From Syntrophobacterales bacterium Delta_02 (GTDB lineage Bacteria > Desulfobacterota > Syntrophorhabdia > Syntrophorhabdales > Syntrophorhabdaceae), in contig LVAA01000044.1 in the NCBI GenBank assembly GCA_001603955.1, positions 1 through 57,294 of the forward strand: a stretch of 57,294 nucleotides of DNA, read 5' to 3'. The notes beneath the pieces are model-generated. The model was not told the DNA's origin. It did no database searches and worked only from the letters and a program-made list of their open reading frames with translations. Each line of letters opens with the position of its first letter. Position 1 is the stretch's first letter. Shown here in pieces: positions 1 through 8,736 of this stretch. The translations under genes were made by a program, and so were the position numbers.

Positions 1-562
1 AGTATGCTCCTTCCCGGTTGTCCCGGGCGTAGAAACCTACATTATTATATATATAGAGTTCCAGGTCCTCTTCGTGTGTCGTCAACTGTTCCTCGATAAT
101 GGCCGTGAGGCGCGGCCGGTCGACAGTGCCCGTCCTCCACATCGCCTTTACGTCGTTGATGGACTCGAGGGGGTAGAATGCGTCATAGTGGTCCGTGTAT
201 TCCTTGAGCGCCTTCATGGCCCCCGGGTCCTGAAGGCCGATCAGGATGAGCGCCTTGTAGCCGTACATGCGAAGCGACGTGAAAATGTCGGGCGGCGCCT
301 TCTCCGCGCTGGTGATGTAGCCGAGGGCCTCGTCCAGCCGGTTTTCACGGTAAGCGGCAACGGCGAGGTATGTGAACGCCGCGCCGTCGATATTGTACCG
401 TGCGGCCTGAGCGAGGTATCTCATGGCATCGTCGTACTTCCTCTCGGAAATGAGATCCTTTCCGGCCACAAGATTTCGTGCATAGATACTGTAGGTCGTG
501 CAGGAGCAGAAAAGACAGGTAACGAGGGCTATTCCGATTCCGGCGCGTATGGCTTTCCGCAT
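1..562 (-). CDS. Exported TPR-like lipoprotein, partial (3' end beyond window)
   Basis: An open frame runs leftward from an ATG at 562 to the window edge, giving at least 187 residues. The N-terminus has MRKAIR followed by a hydrophobic stretch and a cysteine cluster (LFCSC), so it looks exported and probably lipidated, although the lipobox is not classical. The rest has alternating small and charged helices (KYDDAMRYLAQAA, ENRLDEALGYITSAEKA) typical of tetratricopeptide repeats, which act as protein-protein scaffolds. Its start lies inside the end of the zinc-ribbon gene (34-nt overlap), so it is the third gene of a minus-strand operon with that gene and the BamE-like lipoprotein. The partner and exact role are unknown. 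The family call is from repeat pattern only. Confidence 0.7.
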   Translation of the reverse strand, partial: MRKAIRAGIGIALVTCLFCSCTTYSIYARNLVAGKDLISERKYDDAMRYLAQAARYNIDGAAFTYLAVAAYRENRLDEALGYITSAEKAPPDIFTSLRMYGYKALILIGLQDPGAMKALKEYTDHYDAFYPLESINDVKAMWRTGTVDRPRLTAIIEEQLTTHEEDLELYIYNNVGFYARDNREGAY

Positions 563-792
563 ACCTTGCAGATGCCCCTCTCGTCTATCACGCCGATGCA
601 GTTTCCATCGCTGCACAGGACCCTCCTCGAAAAGTCGTCGTCTTCGCCGTTCTCTTCAGTAACGGGCGGCTCGACCGCCAGCTGTCCTCCGCAAAGGTAG
701 CAATAGGCGCCAAACCGGAAGATGTCCTCCTTGCAGTGAGGGCAGATCGTTCTCTCGAATTCCTTGGAACATGTCTCGCATAACATGGTCAT
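529..792 (-). CDS. Small double zinc-ribbon protein
   Basis: This is an 87-residue cytoplasmic protein with paired cysteines spaced like zinc knuckles: CETC near residue 5, CPHC near 18, CYLC near 31, CSDGNC near 60 and CKVC near 75. These would form two or three treble-clef or rubredoxin-like zinc ribbons. There is no signal peptide. An acidic linker (EENGEDDD) separates the ribbons. The start overlaps the stop of the upstream lipoprotein gene by 4 nt (ATGA), which indicates translational coupling. Zinc ribbons of this size usually bind nucleic acid or protein; nothing here decides which. Confidence 0.7.
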   Translation of the reverse strand: MTMLCETCSKEFERTICPHCKEDIFRFGAYCYLCGGQLAVEPPVTEENGEDDDFSRRVLCSDGNCIGVIDERGICKVCGKPYAPESE

Positions 793-1169
793 TGCTCCGC
801 CTTGATCACTTTTGTTACCTTGCCGTTATTGAATTCCACGTAGACCGTACCCTTGTTGTCAGGCATGATCTTCCACTCGGGACGGTATGTCCAGATGATC
901 TTGTTCTCCGGTGTAAGACTTACCATGGTGGGCTCGCCCAGTTTCTTGCGGACCTCGTCCTCGTTCATTGAGATGAGGGCGTTCTCCATGACCGGCTGAG
1001 GTTTTCCGGTAACCTTTCTCACGTATGAACAGGAAACCAGAACAAAACAGGACAGAAGTACGATACAGGTTATTGAAAAGCGGGGGCTTTTGATATTTTT
1101 CCACAATTTTTGTGGAAAAGCTGTTGACAAATTGTATAAAGACGCTTGCAACATATTGATCTTATTCAT
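789..1169 (-). CDS. BamE/SmpA-like outer-membrane lipoprotein
   Basis: The protein has 126 residues. After a hydrophobic segment comes a good lipobox, LVSC, then a short SmpA/OmlA-type domain with the motif MNEDEVRKKLGEP followed by strands that end in VEFNNGKVTKV. In that family the helix-turn plus two or three strands packs against the BAM complex at the outer membrane, but many relatives have other envelope roles. ATG at 1169 was chosen because GGGGAG sits just upstream; a longer frame starting at 1223 has no such site. About 30 residues precede the hydrophobic segment, which is unusually long for a lipoprotein signal, so an internal start remains possible. It is first in an operon with the zinc-ribbon and TPR genes. 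Confidence 0.72.
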   Translation of the reverse strand: MNKINMLQASLYNLSTAFPQKLWKNIKSPRFSITCIVLLSCFVLVSCSYVRKVTGKPQPVMENALISMNEDEVRKKLGEPTMVSLTPENKIIWTYRPEWKIMPDNKGTVYVEFNNGKVTKVIKAEQ

Positions 1170-1294
1170 ATTATCTCCCCTCTGCCCAGAGAGCGTGCAA
1201 AATCTTTTCTTGAATCTTATCAAAGGCTTTCATGACTGCTTGCCAAATTTGTTTTGATGTTGCTTCCGGTGATACCTTATCACGGTTCATCCAA

Positions 1295-2284
1295 TTATTC
1301 AACGGGTTGTGGGCCGTCTGCGGGAGGGTGCTTGCGAGCGGCCTTTCTGAGCCGTTCCATGACTGCCCGGCCGATGCCCTTTTCCGGCAGCTTTTCGGCG
1401 TAGATGATGTCCACGTCGTCGCGATCCAGCTCAATGAGGGCGGAGAAGAAATTGGATGCCGCTTCCCTGAGATCGCCCGACGTCGAGAGGATCCTGACAT
1501 GTCTTGACCTCAGCTCCTCCCCCGGCGGACGGAAGGCGAGGTACGATGAGGCCTCGTGCCGCGCGTCGGAAGGGCCGTTGACGAGCCGCAGCGGTTTCAT
1601 GGGGGCGTAATGGTAAGGAAGCTCGCCGGGGGACTCGCAGACGTCGGGAGCCCTGGTTTTCTCAACTATTCGTACGTGCTCCGAGAGCTCCTCGACGCTT
1701 ATCGCCCCATGGCGATGAACGAAGACCCCTCCCTCGCGGAAGGAGATTATCGTCGACTCTATGCCGTAGGCGGAGTCTCCCCCGTCGAGAACGAGGGGCA
1801 CGCGGTCCGCGAAGGACCTGGCCACGTGGCGCACCCGGGTCGGGCTCATGTAGCCGAAGGGATTGGCGCTCGGCGCGGCGATGGGTCTCTGCAGGGTTCC
1901 TATGAGCTCCAGCGCGACGGGATGCGAAGGGATCCGGATGCCCACGGTGGGAAGTCCGGCGGTCACGATATCGGGAATGGAAGGTTTCTTCGTGAGGATC
2001 ATGGTGAGGGGGCCGGGCCAGAACGCCTTCATGAGCTGTCGTGCCTCCCCGGGGACGTCGCTCACGTAGTCCTTCAGCCGTTCCGGTCCGTCGAGGTGTA
2101 CTATGAGAGGGTCGAAGTGGGGCCTTTTCTTGACCTCGAAGATCTTCGCGACGGCGTAGGGGTTTTCGGCGACGGCCCCAAGCCCGTACACCGTTTCCGT
2201 GGGGAAGGCGACGATCTCACCTGTTTCGAGGGCCTTCACCGCTCTTAAGATCGACGCTCTCTCCTTGCCGTTTAAGATCTCCAT
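1295..2284 (-). CDS. L-threonylcarbamoyladenylate synthase, Sua5 type
   Basis: The enzyme makes threonylcarbamoyl-AMP from threonine, bicarbonate and ATP, the first step of t6A37 modification of ANN-decoding tRNAs. Residues 1 to about 200 are the YrdC fold, with the diagnostic FPTETVYGLGA near residue 30, KKRP near 52 and SANPFGYMSPT near 140. The proline-rich linker SPGELPYHYAP near residue 220 and a further 110 residues form the Sua5 C-terminal domain, so this is the long form (329 aa) rather than short TsaC. It precedes the lipoprotein operon on the same strand with a 125-nt gap that holds no obvious gene. The start ATG has only a weak ribosome site. Confidence 0.93.
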   Translation of the reverse strand: MEILNGKERASILRAVKALETGEIVAFPTETVYGLGAVAENPYAVAKIFEVKKRPHFDPLIVHLDGPERLKDYVSDVPGEARQLMKAFWPGPLTMILTKKPSIPDIVTAGLPTVGIRIPSHPVALELIGTLQRPIAAPSANPFGYMSPTRVRHVARSFADRVPLVLDGGDSAYGIESTIISFREGGVFVHRHGAISVEELSEHVRIVEKTRAPDVCESPGELPYHYAPMKPLRLVNGPSDARHEASSYLAFRPPGEELRSRHVRILSTSGDLREAASNFFSALIELDRDDVDIIYAEKLPEKGIGRAVMERLRKAARKHPPADGPQPVE

Positions 2285-2368
2285 GGGTTTTCGCGTTCAG
2301 TCGGCTTATAGCCGGAGGGCAGGGGTCAAATGTTGCCTGTTCTTGACTCACGGGAAGATAGGGAGGTT

Positions 2369-2587
2369 TTACTTCGGTTCGATGGGTTTCTGAGGGTCCT
2401 TGTCCTTTTCCTGCTTGTCTTTCTGGTTCGGCGTGACATCGATGGAATCGGATTCGTTGACCGATTTCTTGAAGCCCCTGATCCCTTTCCCTATCGCCCC
2501 GCCTATCTCCGAGATCCTGCCGGCGCCGAAAATGAGTATCACGATGACGAGTATGATAATCAGTTCCGGCATTCCGAGGCCAAACAT
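2369..2587 (-). CDS. tatA: Twin-arginine translocase subunit TatA/TatE
   Basis: This 72-residue protein has the TatA layout: a short periplasmic N-terminus (MFGLGMPE), one membrane helix ([17 protein letters not shown]), a hinge, an amphipathic helix with the GKGIRGFKK signature, and a charged, disordered tail rich in K, D and Q. TatA oligomers form the pore-forming part of the twin-arginine pathway that exports folded, often cofactor-containing proteins. The ATG at 2587 follows AAGGAGG at ideal spacing. No tatB or tatC is next to it, so it may serve TatA and TatB roles with a TatC encoded elsewhere. The [11 protein letters not shown] start favours TatA over TatB. Confidence 0.93.
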   Translation of the reverse strand: MFGLGMPELIIILVIVILIFGAGRISEIGGAIGKGIRGFKKSVNESDSIDVTPNQKDKQEKDKDPQKPIEPK

Positions 2588-2615
2588 TCTTTCCTCCTTA
2601 CGATGATGTCATCCC

Positions 2616-2644
2616 ATTATAATAGGAAACAACCAAAATGTATA
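2616..2644 (-). promoter_or_regulatory. Sigma-70-like promoter for tatA
   Basis: On the minus strand TATACA (2639-2644) and a perfect TATAAT (2616-2621) are separated by 17 nt. They lie 28-57 nt upstream of the tatA start, and the surrounding DNA is AT-rich compared with its neighbours. Confidence 0.5.
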
Positions 2645-2704
2645 GATTTTTGTCGGTTTTTTAGTGGAAATGAGAATCCATTTCTGATACTATTCATGCT
2701 TGGC

Positions 2705-2777
2705 GGTCCCATCGTCTAGCGGCCCAGGACGTCGGCCTCTCACGCCGAAAACACGAGTTCGATTCTCGTTGGGACCA
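2705..2777 (+). tRNA. tRNA-Glu (anticodon CTC)
   Basis: A 73-nt cloverleaf can be folded by eye. The acceptor GGTCCCA pairs with TGGGACC. The D-arm begins GTCTAG, as in other tRNA-Glu. The anticodon stem TCGGC/GCCGA encloses the loop CTCTCAC with CTC at positions 34-36, reading GAG. The T-arm is ACGAG/CTCGT with a TTCGATT loop. The discriminator is A, and CCA is not encoded (CAT follows), so CCA must be added after transcription. A possible -10 (GATACT) lies at about 2686-2691. A large inverted repeat follows immediately. Confidence 0.95.
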
Positions 2778-2788
2778 CATAAAGAATT

Positions 2789-2953
2789 GTTCCAAGTTCC
2801 AGGTTTCAGGTTTCACGTCAAAGGCACAACCTCCTAACCGAAGAGAGCTCTGACTGCCACCTCATTTTGTTGGTGCAGGGTGTCCGGGAAGATCGGAACC
2901 TTTACACCCGGGAAAACTGTTTCTTCCTGAAACCTGAAACCTGAAACCGTCTT
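2789..2953. repeat. Intergenic inverted repeat with GGTTTCA-word arms
   Basis: The left arm (2789-2816) reads as tandem copies of a GGTTTCA/AGTTCCA word. The right arm (2925-2953) is its reverse complement (CCTGAAA repeated) and ends in ACCGTCTTT. The spacer of about 108 nt has no gene. The element lies between tRNA-Glu and the 3' end of rdgB, which converge on it. Confidence 0.8.
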
Positions 2954-2966
2954 TATCCTTGAATGT

Positions 2967-3551
2967 TTACTTGTTCCCGATGAATTTCTTGAGTGCTGCT
3001 ATTGCCCTTCCCCGGTGGCTCAATGTGTTCTTTTCTTCCGTGGAGAGTTCGGCGAGGTATTTGCCGAGTTCGGGGGAGTAGAAGATGGGGTCGTATCCGA
3101 AACCGCCGGAGCCGTGCTCCTCGAGACCGATGTATCCCTTGAGTTCCCCGTAAAAGACGTAGCAGCGGTCCTTCTGTGGCAGATAGAGGGCCACGTAGGC
3201 CTTAAAGGTCGCCTTGCGCTCCTCCCAGGGCACACCCTCAAGCTCGCCGAGAAGGCGGCCTATGCGTTCCCTGTCGTCCCTGCCGTACCGCGAGGAATGA
3301 ACGCCGGGCCTGCCTTCCAGGGCAGCCACCTCGAGCCCTGAATCGTCGGCGAGGGCGGGCATGCCGAAACGCTCCCCCACCTTCCTTGCCTTCTTCATGG
3401 CATTCTCGGCATAACGGGGGCTGTCCTCGTCGACGACCACGGTGTCATCGAAGTCGAGAAGGGAGTGTATGTTGTCGAATTGTGCCGCGATGAGACGCCG
3501 GATCTCTTCGAACTTGCCCCTGTTCGTAGTGGCTATGATGACGTCCTTCAT
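2967..3551 (-). CDS. rdgB: XTP/dITP pyrophosphatase (RdgB/HAM1)
   Basis: This house-cleaning enzyme hydrolyses dITP, XTP and ITP to monophosphates so that deaminated purines are not built into nucleic acid. The 194 residues match the family: the N-terminal [11 protein letters not shown] substrate-binding motif, the catalytic ADDSGLEV near residue 66, GVHSSRYG near 83, and the C-terminal [10 protein letters not shown]. The start overlaps the stop of rph by 4 nt, the usual rph-rdgB coupling in bacteria. The stop lies about 14 nt from the edge of the repeat at 2789-2953. Confidence 0.96.
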   Translation of the reverse strand: MKDVIIATTNRGKFEEIRRLIAAQFDNIHSLLDFDDTVVVDEDSPRYAENAMKKARKVGERFGMPALADDSGLEVAALEGRPGVHSSRYGRDDRERIGRLLGELEGVPWEERKATFKAYVALYLPQKDRCYVFYGELKGYIGLEEHGSGGFGYDPIFYSPELGKYLAELSTEEKNTLSHRGRAIAALKKFIGNK

Positions 3552-4276
3552 GCGGGGAAAAGGGGGCCGAGCGCTGCCTTCTGCTGCCTCGTTATCTCGC
3601 TTATGCCCTTCAGGGCGTACTGGTACATGACGTCGAACTGCTCTTTCGTGAAGGGCTTCTTCTCGGCCGTGCCCTGGACCTCGATGAGCTGTCCCTTACC
3701 CGTCATGACGAAGTTCATGTCCACCTCCGCCTTCGAGTCTTCCTCGTAGGACAGGTCGAGGGCGATGTTCCCTCCGACGATGCCCACGCTGATCGCGGCC
3801 ACGCTGTCGCGCAGGGGGATCTTGTCGATAATGCCACGCCGCTTCATTCCCCACAGGGCCTCGACGAGGGCAACGTAGCCGCCGGTGATGCTCGCGGTCC
3901 TCGTTCCGCCGTCGGCCTGGATGACATCGCAATCGACCCAGATGGTCCTCTCGCCCATGATATCGAGATTGACTATGGCCCGAAGCGCCCTTCCGATGAG
4001 GCGCTGGATTTCATGGGTCCTGCCGCCTATACGGCCCGAAACGGATTCGCGCATCGACCTGTTGTGAGTGGCTCGGGGTAGCATGGAATACTCGGCGGTG
4101 AGCCATCCCTTGCCGCTGTTTTTCAGAAAGGGGGGGACCTTCTCCTCGACGCTGACCCCGCAGATGACCTTCGTGGCCCCCATTTCCACGAGCACCGAAC
4201 CCTCAGGATACCGCAGGAAGCTCTTTTCTATCCTAAGGTGACGTATTTCGTCGCTCGCCCTGTCGTTCTCTCTCAT
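3548..4276 (-). CDS. rph: Ribonuclease PH
   Basis: RNase PH is a phosphorolytic 3'-to-5' exonuclease that trims tRNA 3' ends before CCA addition or maturation. The 242 residues are full length. Visible motifs are the substrate loop [24 protein letters not shown] around residues 70-95 (shown in part: [16 protein letters not shown]), [17 protein letters not shown] near 120 and the acidic active-site run [12 protein letters not shown] near 180. It is followed by rdgB with a 4-nt overlap and preceded by the secreted protein whose 3' end overlaps it by 44 nt. The ATG has AAGAGG upstream. Confidence 0.96.
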   Translation of the reverse strand: MRENDRASDEIRHLRIEKSFLRYPEGSVLVEMGATKVICGVSVEEKVPPFLKNSGKGWLTAEYSMLPRATHNRSMRESVSGRIGGRTHEIQRLIGRALRAIVNLDIMGERTIWVDCDVIQADGGTRTASITGGYVALVEALWGMKRRGIIDKIPLRDSVAAISVGIVGGNIALDLSYEEDSKAEVDMNFVMTGKGQLIEVQGTAEKKPFTKEQFDVMYQYALKGISEITRQQKAALGPLFPA

Positions 4277-4880
4277 CTTTACCTCTTTTCATATAATTGA
4301 GCAAACCTTCATACAGCCTGTCGAAGGCCTCGGCAGGCCGCGCCTTCTCAACCTCGAGCCTCACAAAGACGCCCGGCATATCTATCCCGAGCAACATGAA
4401 CAGGGGCATCGCCTTCGCCTTCCTCTGGAACGCGGCCCCAACGGATGACGCGAGTTCCCCCGACCGGGTGGTGTGTGACCCGGGCACCTCATCCACGTTC
4501 AATATGAGACCCTCCCCTTTCTTCGCATTGCTCACCGCGATGAAGGCATCGGTGTGGTCCGACGGTACCAGCTCAACGGCAAGCATGAAGATCGCCTTTT
4601 CCTTGTTGATCTTGTTCGCGATCTCAACCTGTTTCTCCATTGAGGCGGGGGTGTCGTAAACACTCATGGTGAAGCCCTTGCCGGCCAGGTATTTCCTGAG
4701 GCCGTTCCACAGGGCGTCATCCCCGGTGCCCGCGCGGGAAAGGATGATGCGTTCCGCGGCGCAGAGGGGTTGTATCGGCGCGAAGAGAAAGAGGCCGGCG
4801 AGACATAAGAGAAGTCCGGCCATCAGGGATGACCGCCTTCCCGGTCTCAGCGAATTAAGGGATCTATTGCTGTGCTCCAA
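4233..4880 (-). CDS. Secreted protein of unknown function
   Basis: The mature part is about 170 residues after a clear signal sequence ([13 protein letters not shown], cleavage probably after PLCAA). I chose a TTG start at 4880 because GGAAAGG lies 7 nt upstream and because the resulting n-region has the charged RPGRR expected before a signal helix. An ATG at 4823 would give an uncharged n-region. I do not recognise the family. The mature protein has a Rossmann-like run of alternating strands and helices, with [16 protein letters not shown] in the middle and an amphipathic C-terminus. It sits between trxB (17-nt overlap) and rph (44-nt overlap), so all are likely co-transcribed. Confidence 0.7.
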   Translation of the reverse strand: MEHSNRSLNSLRPGRRSSLMAGLLLCLAGLFLFAPIQPLCAAERIILSRAGTGDDALWNGLRKYLAGKGFTMSVYDTPASMEKQVEIANKINKEKAIFMLAVELVPSDHTDAFIAVSNAKKGEGLILNVDEVPGSHTTRSGELASSVGAAFQRKAKAMPLFMLLGIDMPGVFVRLEVEKARPAEAFDRLYEGLLNYMKRGKDERERQGERRNTSP

Positions 4881-5793
4881 GGATATACCTTTCCAGGCCA
4901 ACGGCCGCGGTCGCCCCGTCGCCGACGGCAGTGGAGACCTGCCGGAGCGTTTTCTTCCGGATGTCTCCCGCCGCGTACAGACCAGGTGTTGCGGTGGCAA
5001 GCCCTTCGTCGGTGATAATGAAGCCCTCCGGGTCGCGCTCGACGAGGTCTCCAAGAAAGTCCGTGTTGGCCCGGCTGCCGACGTAGACGAAGACGCCGCT
5101 TACCGGCAGGTCTTCCCGGCGGCCCGTCTTCGTATCCTCGACGACGAGGTGCTCCACCTGCTCCGTGCCCGCGATCTCGAGGGGACGCCTGTTCAGGAAG
5201 AATTCCATCTTCGGGTTCCGGAAGGCGCGCTCCTGGAGTATCTTCTGCGCCCTCAGCGCGTCCCGGCGATGGACCACGTACACCTTCCTCACGATGTTGG
5301 CGAGCGAAAGAGCTTCTTCGATGGCCGAATCGCCGCCGCCGATGACGGCCACATCGAGGTCCCGGAAGAACATGCCGTCGCAGGTGGCGCAATAGGAGAT
5401 ACCTCTGCCCACGAGCTCGTTCTCGCCGGGGATGCCCATCTTGACCGGTTCGGTGCCGCTGGCGACTATGACGCCCCGGGCCGTAAGGGTTCCGTCGTTC
5501 ACCGTCACCGTGAAGAGCCCTCCCTCGTGCCTGACGCTCAGGACCTCGGCGAACTCCCGGACGGGAAGGCCGAAAGCCTTCGCGTGAGCGGTGAACCTTT
5601 CCATCAGCTCCCTGCCCGATATACCTTCGGGAAACCCCGGATAGTTCTCAATGCGCCCCGTGTTGAGAGATGCCCCGCCGGGAAGGACCCTCTCGAGAAG
5701 GACCGCCTTTATCCCGCCTCGCATAAGGTAGAGACCGGCCGTGAGTCCAGCGGGCCCACCGCCGATGACTATTGCCTCATACTGTTCCGACAT
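4864..5793 (-). CDS. trxB: Thioredoxin-disulfide reductase
   Basis: This FAD enzyme passes electrons from NADPH to thioredoxin. The 309 residues are the usual size for the low-molecular-weight type. The FAD-binding GGGPAGLTAGLYL is at residue 12, the redox-active CATC disulfide (YCATCDG) near residue 135, the NADPH-binding GGGDSAIEEAL near 153 and the C-terminal FAD motif GLYAAGDI near 275. The start has GGGAGG upstream. It heads a minus-strand operon that runs into the secreted protein, rph and rdgB. No thioredoxin gene is adjacent, but the next gene upstream carries conserved-looking cysteine pairs. Confidence 0.95.
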   Translation of the reverse strand: MSEQYEAIVIGGGPAGLTAGLYLMRGGIKAVLLERVLPGGASLNTGRIENYPGFPEGISGRELMERFTAHAKAFGLPVREFAEVLSVRHEGGLFTVTVNDGTLTARGVIVASGTEPVKMGIPGENELVGRGISYCATCDGMFFRDLDVAVIGGGDSAIEEALSLANIVRKVYVVHRRDALRAQKILQERAFRNPKMEFFLNRRPLEIAGTEQVEHLVVEDTKTGRREDLPVSGVFVYVGSRANTDFLGDLVERDPEGFIITDEGLATATPGLYAAGDIRKKTLRQVSTAVGDGATAAVGLERYILGAQQ

Positions 5794-5879
5794 GTCCGAA
5801 AACCTCCCGAAAGGACCGCGGCGGCCTCACGCGAGGCCGCCCGCCGTGTCTCTCATTGTAAGGAATCCCCCCGCAATAT

Positions 5880-6608
5880 TCAACGTAATTTTCTGCGCCC
5901 CGTGCACTCCACGGTACAGTTCCTGCACATCAGGGCCGCATTGTGCGTTTCATAGAACCGTTCGGGGAACCGGTAGTAGAGGTACTCCCATTGAATGACG
6001 ATGATGATGGTGAGGGCGACGATGGACCACGTCCAGAACGACTGTACGAAGACAAGGGGGGAGAACGCCATAAGGTAGCCCCAGTTGTTGATGCGGCAGG
6101 TGCTGCAGCACTTGCCGCCGGCGAGCCACTGGAAGGGACAGAAGACGGTTACGCAGAACTGGTCCATGAATATGAAGAAGAGAACGATGATGTAGACCCA
6201 CGTGTCGTTGAGCATGCCAACCAGGCGCCAGAGTGCCATATCCCCGACGAGCAGCAGCCAGTAGAAGGCCGACCTCAGTGCCCCGCTGTCCGTTCTTGTC
6301 TTCAGGGAGCGGAGTTGTTCACCCCTCTTTGGAGTGATGTTCCCGGCCTGCTGGTAGAACCGGCGGAATATCTTCCGCGAAGAGATCTTTTTATTGAAGC
6401 GGGGGATCATTCTTTTCACGAGTATGAATACTGCCAGGGCCCAGAGGACATGGTAGACCTTCAGGGGGCCGATGAGAGGAAAGACGAAGAAGGCCGGAGG
6501 GACATCGGGGCGGAAGATGGCAATGAGACCCACGGCCACGACGAGAGCGGCCTTTATCCAGAAAGCCTTGAGTCCCGGCCTGCCTTTTCTTTGAGCCGTG
6601 CTGCTCAC
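5880..6608 (-). CDS. Polytopic membrane protein with cysteine motifs
   Basis: This 242-residue protein has about five or six membrane segments (around residues 17-35, 42-62, 112-132, 136-155, 185-210). Two cysteine clusters face the ends of the membrane domain: FCPFQWLAGGKCCSTCR near 157-172 and CRNCTVEC near the C-terminus. Such spacing could hold an iron-sulfur cluster or form redox disulfides, and an electron-transfer role would suit its place 86 nt upstream of trxB on the same strand. That is inference; I do not recognise the family. The GTG start at 6608 is preceded by GGTGG. Confidence 0.72.
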   Translation of the reverse strand: MSSTAQRKGRPGLKAFWIKAALVVAVGLIAIFRPDVPPAFFVFPLIGPLKVYHVLWALAVFILVKRMIPRFNKKISSRKIFRRFYQQAGNITPKRGEQLRSLKTRTDSGALRSAFYWLLLVGDMALWRLVGMLNDTWVYIIVLFFIFMDQFCVTVFCPFQWLAGGKCCSTCRINNWGYLMAFSPLVFVQSFWTWSIVALTIIIVIQWEYLYYRFPERFYETHNAALMCRNCTVECTGRRKLR

Positions 6609-6867
6609 GGAACCACCGGGAGACAGGCACTTCCTTTAATGATGTTCGCGTGGTTCATCCGCAAGAATAACTGGGGGACGGATACAATGTCAATGAGGGA
6701 AGAAAAAAAGACAATGACCGCTTGAGCAGATCCCAACAGTCAAAAAGGGATGGCGGTGCGAATGCCGATCGGCCGGAGGAAGGGGCTGTCCTTCCCCTCC
6801 CGATCCTCTGTTCGGGCGTTGCCTTCTTCTTTGGTCATTGAGAATTGGTCATCGGTCATTATTATAC

Positions 6868-6943
6868 TGGAGCGGGCGACGGGGCTCGAACCCGCGGCAT
6901 CAAGCTTGGGAAGCTTGCACTCTACCAGCTGAGTTACGCCCGC
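6868..6943 (-). tRNA. tRNA-Gly (anticodon CCC)
   Basis: On the minus strand the acceptor GCGGGCG pairs with CGCCCGC. The anticodon stem CAAGC/GCTTG encloses TTCCCAA, giving anticodon CCC, which reads GGG. The T-loop is TTCGAGC. The discriminator is T and CCA is encoded, so this gene differs from the tRNA-Glu in this window, which lacks CCA. Confidence 0.95.
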
Positions 6944-6987
6944 ACCGAAGTAATTGTAAGAGAAAAGGGAGATGAATGCAAATAAAA

Positions 6988-7060
6988 AGACAGGTGATGG
7001 GTCATGGGTCATGGGGAAAAGCCTTCCTATCACCTATAACCCATCACCCATGACCTGTCT
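6988..7060. repeat. Intergenic inverted repeat with GGTCATGG-word arms
   Basis: The left arm begins AGACAGGTGATGGGTCATGG and the right arm ends CCCATGACCTGTCT. The outer 8 nt are perfectly complementary and the inner arms are imperfect tandem copies of a GGTCATG word. The loop is about 10 nt. The right edge touches the stop codon (TAG) of the spermidine-synthase-like gene with no gap. Confidence 0.8.
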
Positions 7061-8611
7061 CTAGCTTTTCCTGTTATACCCGAACCTTTCCTCGAAGACG
7101 GGGGCCACCAGGTTGTCGATGGGGGCATGGTCGTCGTGGATGACGATGGCGTCCTTCCTGTTGATGAATTCATCCATGAGGTCTTCCGGTACGACGGCGG
7201 ATGTGGCGCGGGAACCGAGCCGGTTCCGGATAAAGGCCTGAAAGCTCGCGATATCGAAATTTCCCTTGCCGGCGATGACAATGAAGGTGCTGATCTTTAC
7301 CCTCCTGAAATTGGGGCTCACGGAGACGAGATAGACGTTCTTCTCCCCGAAGACCTGCCTCAGGGTCTTGATGTAGGAAGGCAGAAAAAGCCCCCTCTGG
7401 AAGTTGTCGATGATGTTGGACATGATGATCCCGCCGGGGTTCATGATGCCGTGGATCTGCTGGAGGAACTCCTTCGTCGTCAGGTGGTAGGGGATGGAGA
7501 TGTCGTTGTAGGCATCGGTGAAGACGAGATCGTACTTCTCCCTGCAGTTCATGACGAACCACCTGCCGTCGGTGTTGTAGCTCACTATCCGCGTGTTTTT
7601 CGGCAGGCCGAGATGGTCGTAGACGATCTTCGTTACCTCGGGGTCTATCTCGACGACCTCGATCTTTGCCCTGGGGTAGGTTACCTCTATGTACCGGGGA
7701 AAGGTGTAGCCGCCTCCCCCGATGGTAAGGCTCTTAAAGGGCGTCTCTTCGGTGAACTTCCACTTGAGTACGTCTGCGTAGATGCGTTCGTACTCGTACT
7801 CGATGTGTTTCGGGTCCTTGAGGTTCACGTAGGAGTGTATGAGGTTGTCGAGAACCATCGCCTCGAGCTCCGTCTTCCGGTCGGAGCTTATTGTTTTCGA
7901 CAGTTTTATCGTGTAATAGTCGCTTTCCTTGTAGAGATAGGTCTTGCCGCTGGCCGGAGGGGTGTAGAGGTGAGCGTTGATCAGGAAGAGACTGGGCACC
8001 GCGATGATGATGAAGATGGCCATACTGATCTTCTTCCTGAAGATCGACCCCGCCAGAAGGGCCACGACAAGCAGGACGATTCCCATGGCCAGGATGATCG
8101 ACCGTGTGCCCATCCAGGAGATGAGGAAGAAGCCCGTGACGAATGTCCCGATTATGGCCCCCAGTGTCGAGACGGCGTATATCTTGCCGATGACGTTCCC
8201 CGCGTTCTCGAGGTTCTTCAGGGTGAGCCTCACGACGACGGGCGAGATGGTGCCGAGGACACAGCCGGGGATGAAGAAGATGATGGATGTGACCATGAAG
8301 ATCCTCATCATCAGGGAGACGGGGAACCGGTAGGCGGCGATGGCATAGGTCAGGGGAATGATCGTCAGAGCCATCACGCCCGATACGAAAAGGAGCCACC
8401 CCAGGGTTTTCCTGGAAGGATACCGGTCGACAAGCTTCCCCCCGATATAGGCCCCGATGCTTATACCGGCAAGGATGACCCCGATGATGCTCGTCCACGT
8501 ATAGATCGATACCCCGACGAAAGGCGCGAGGATGCGCCCCGCGACCATCTCTATGACAAGGGTACAAAAACTCGCAATGAAGGTAATAATGTATGCCTCA
8601 AGAAGACTCAT
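7061..8611 (-). CDS. Membrane-fused spermidine-synthase-like protein
   Basis: The N-terminal 210 residues form about seven membrane helices (starting LLEAYIITFIASFCTLVIEM) that resemble half of a major-facilitator transporter. The C-terminal 270 residues are a class I methyltransferase fold of the polyamine aminopropyltransferase type: LTIGGGGYTFPR near residue 297, IEVVEIDPEVTKIV near 317 and DLVFTDAYND near 360. Fused proteins of this kind are common, but whether they make spermidine is not established for most of them. The stop codon abuts an inverted repeat. The start is separated from the divergent response regulator by 315 nt that contain another inverted repeat. Confidence 0.85.
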   Translation of the reverse strand: MSLLEAYIITFIASFCTLVIEMVAGRILAPFVGVSIYTWTSIIGVILAGISIGAYIGGKLVDRYPSRKTLGWLLFVSGVMALTIIPLTYAIAAYRFPVSLMMRIFMVTSIIFFIPGCVLGTISPVVVRLTLKNLENAGNVIGKIYAVSTLGAIIGTFVTGFFLISWMGTRSIILAMGIVLLVVALLAGSIFRKKISMAIFIIIAVPSLFLINAHLYTPPASGKTYLYKESDYYTIKLSKTISSDRKTELEAMVLDNLIHSYVNLKDPKHIEYEYERIYADVLKWKFTEETPFKSLTIGGGGYTFPRYIEVTYPRAKIEVVEIDPEVTKIVYDHLGLPKNTRIVSYNTDGRWFVMNCREKYDLVFTDAYNDISIPYHLTTKEFLQQIHGIMNPGGIIMSNIIDNFQRGLFLPSYIKTLRQVFGEKNVYLVSVSPNFRRVKISTFIVIAGKGNFDIASFQAFIRNRLGSRATSAVVPEDLMDEFINRKDAIVIHDDHAPIDNLVAPVFEERFGYNRKS

Positions 8612-8736
8612 AAATGTAGACCTCCCTGTATGACTTCATGTATTTGATCTTTGTATGGAAGATGTTCCTTCTCGTTCACCCGGAAACCTTAATACTTAAT
8701 AGTATCACCCCCGTTTTGTCAAAGAAATTCAGAGAC

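Noticed and set aside
6740..6866. Another repeat element before tRNA-Gly
   Set aside because: GGTCATTGAGAATTGGTCATCGGTCATT has a word-like rhythm but no opposing arm and no stop-codon edge, so I did not count it as a member.
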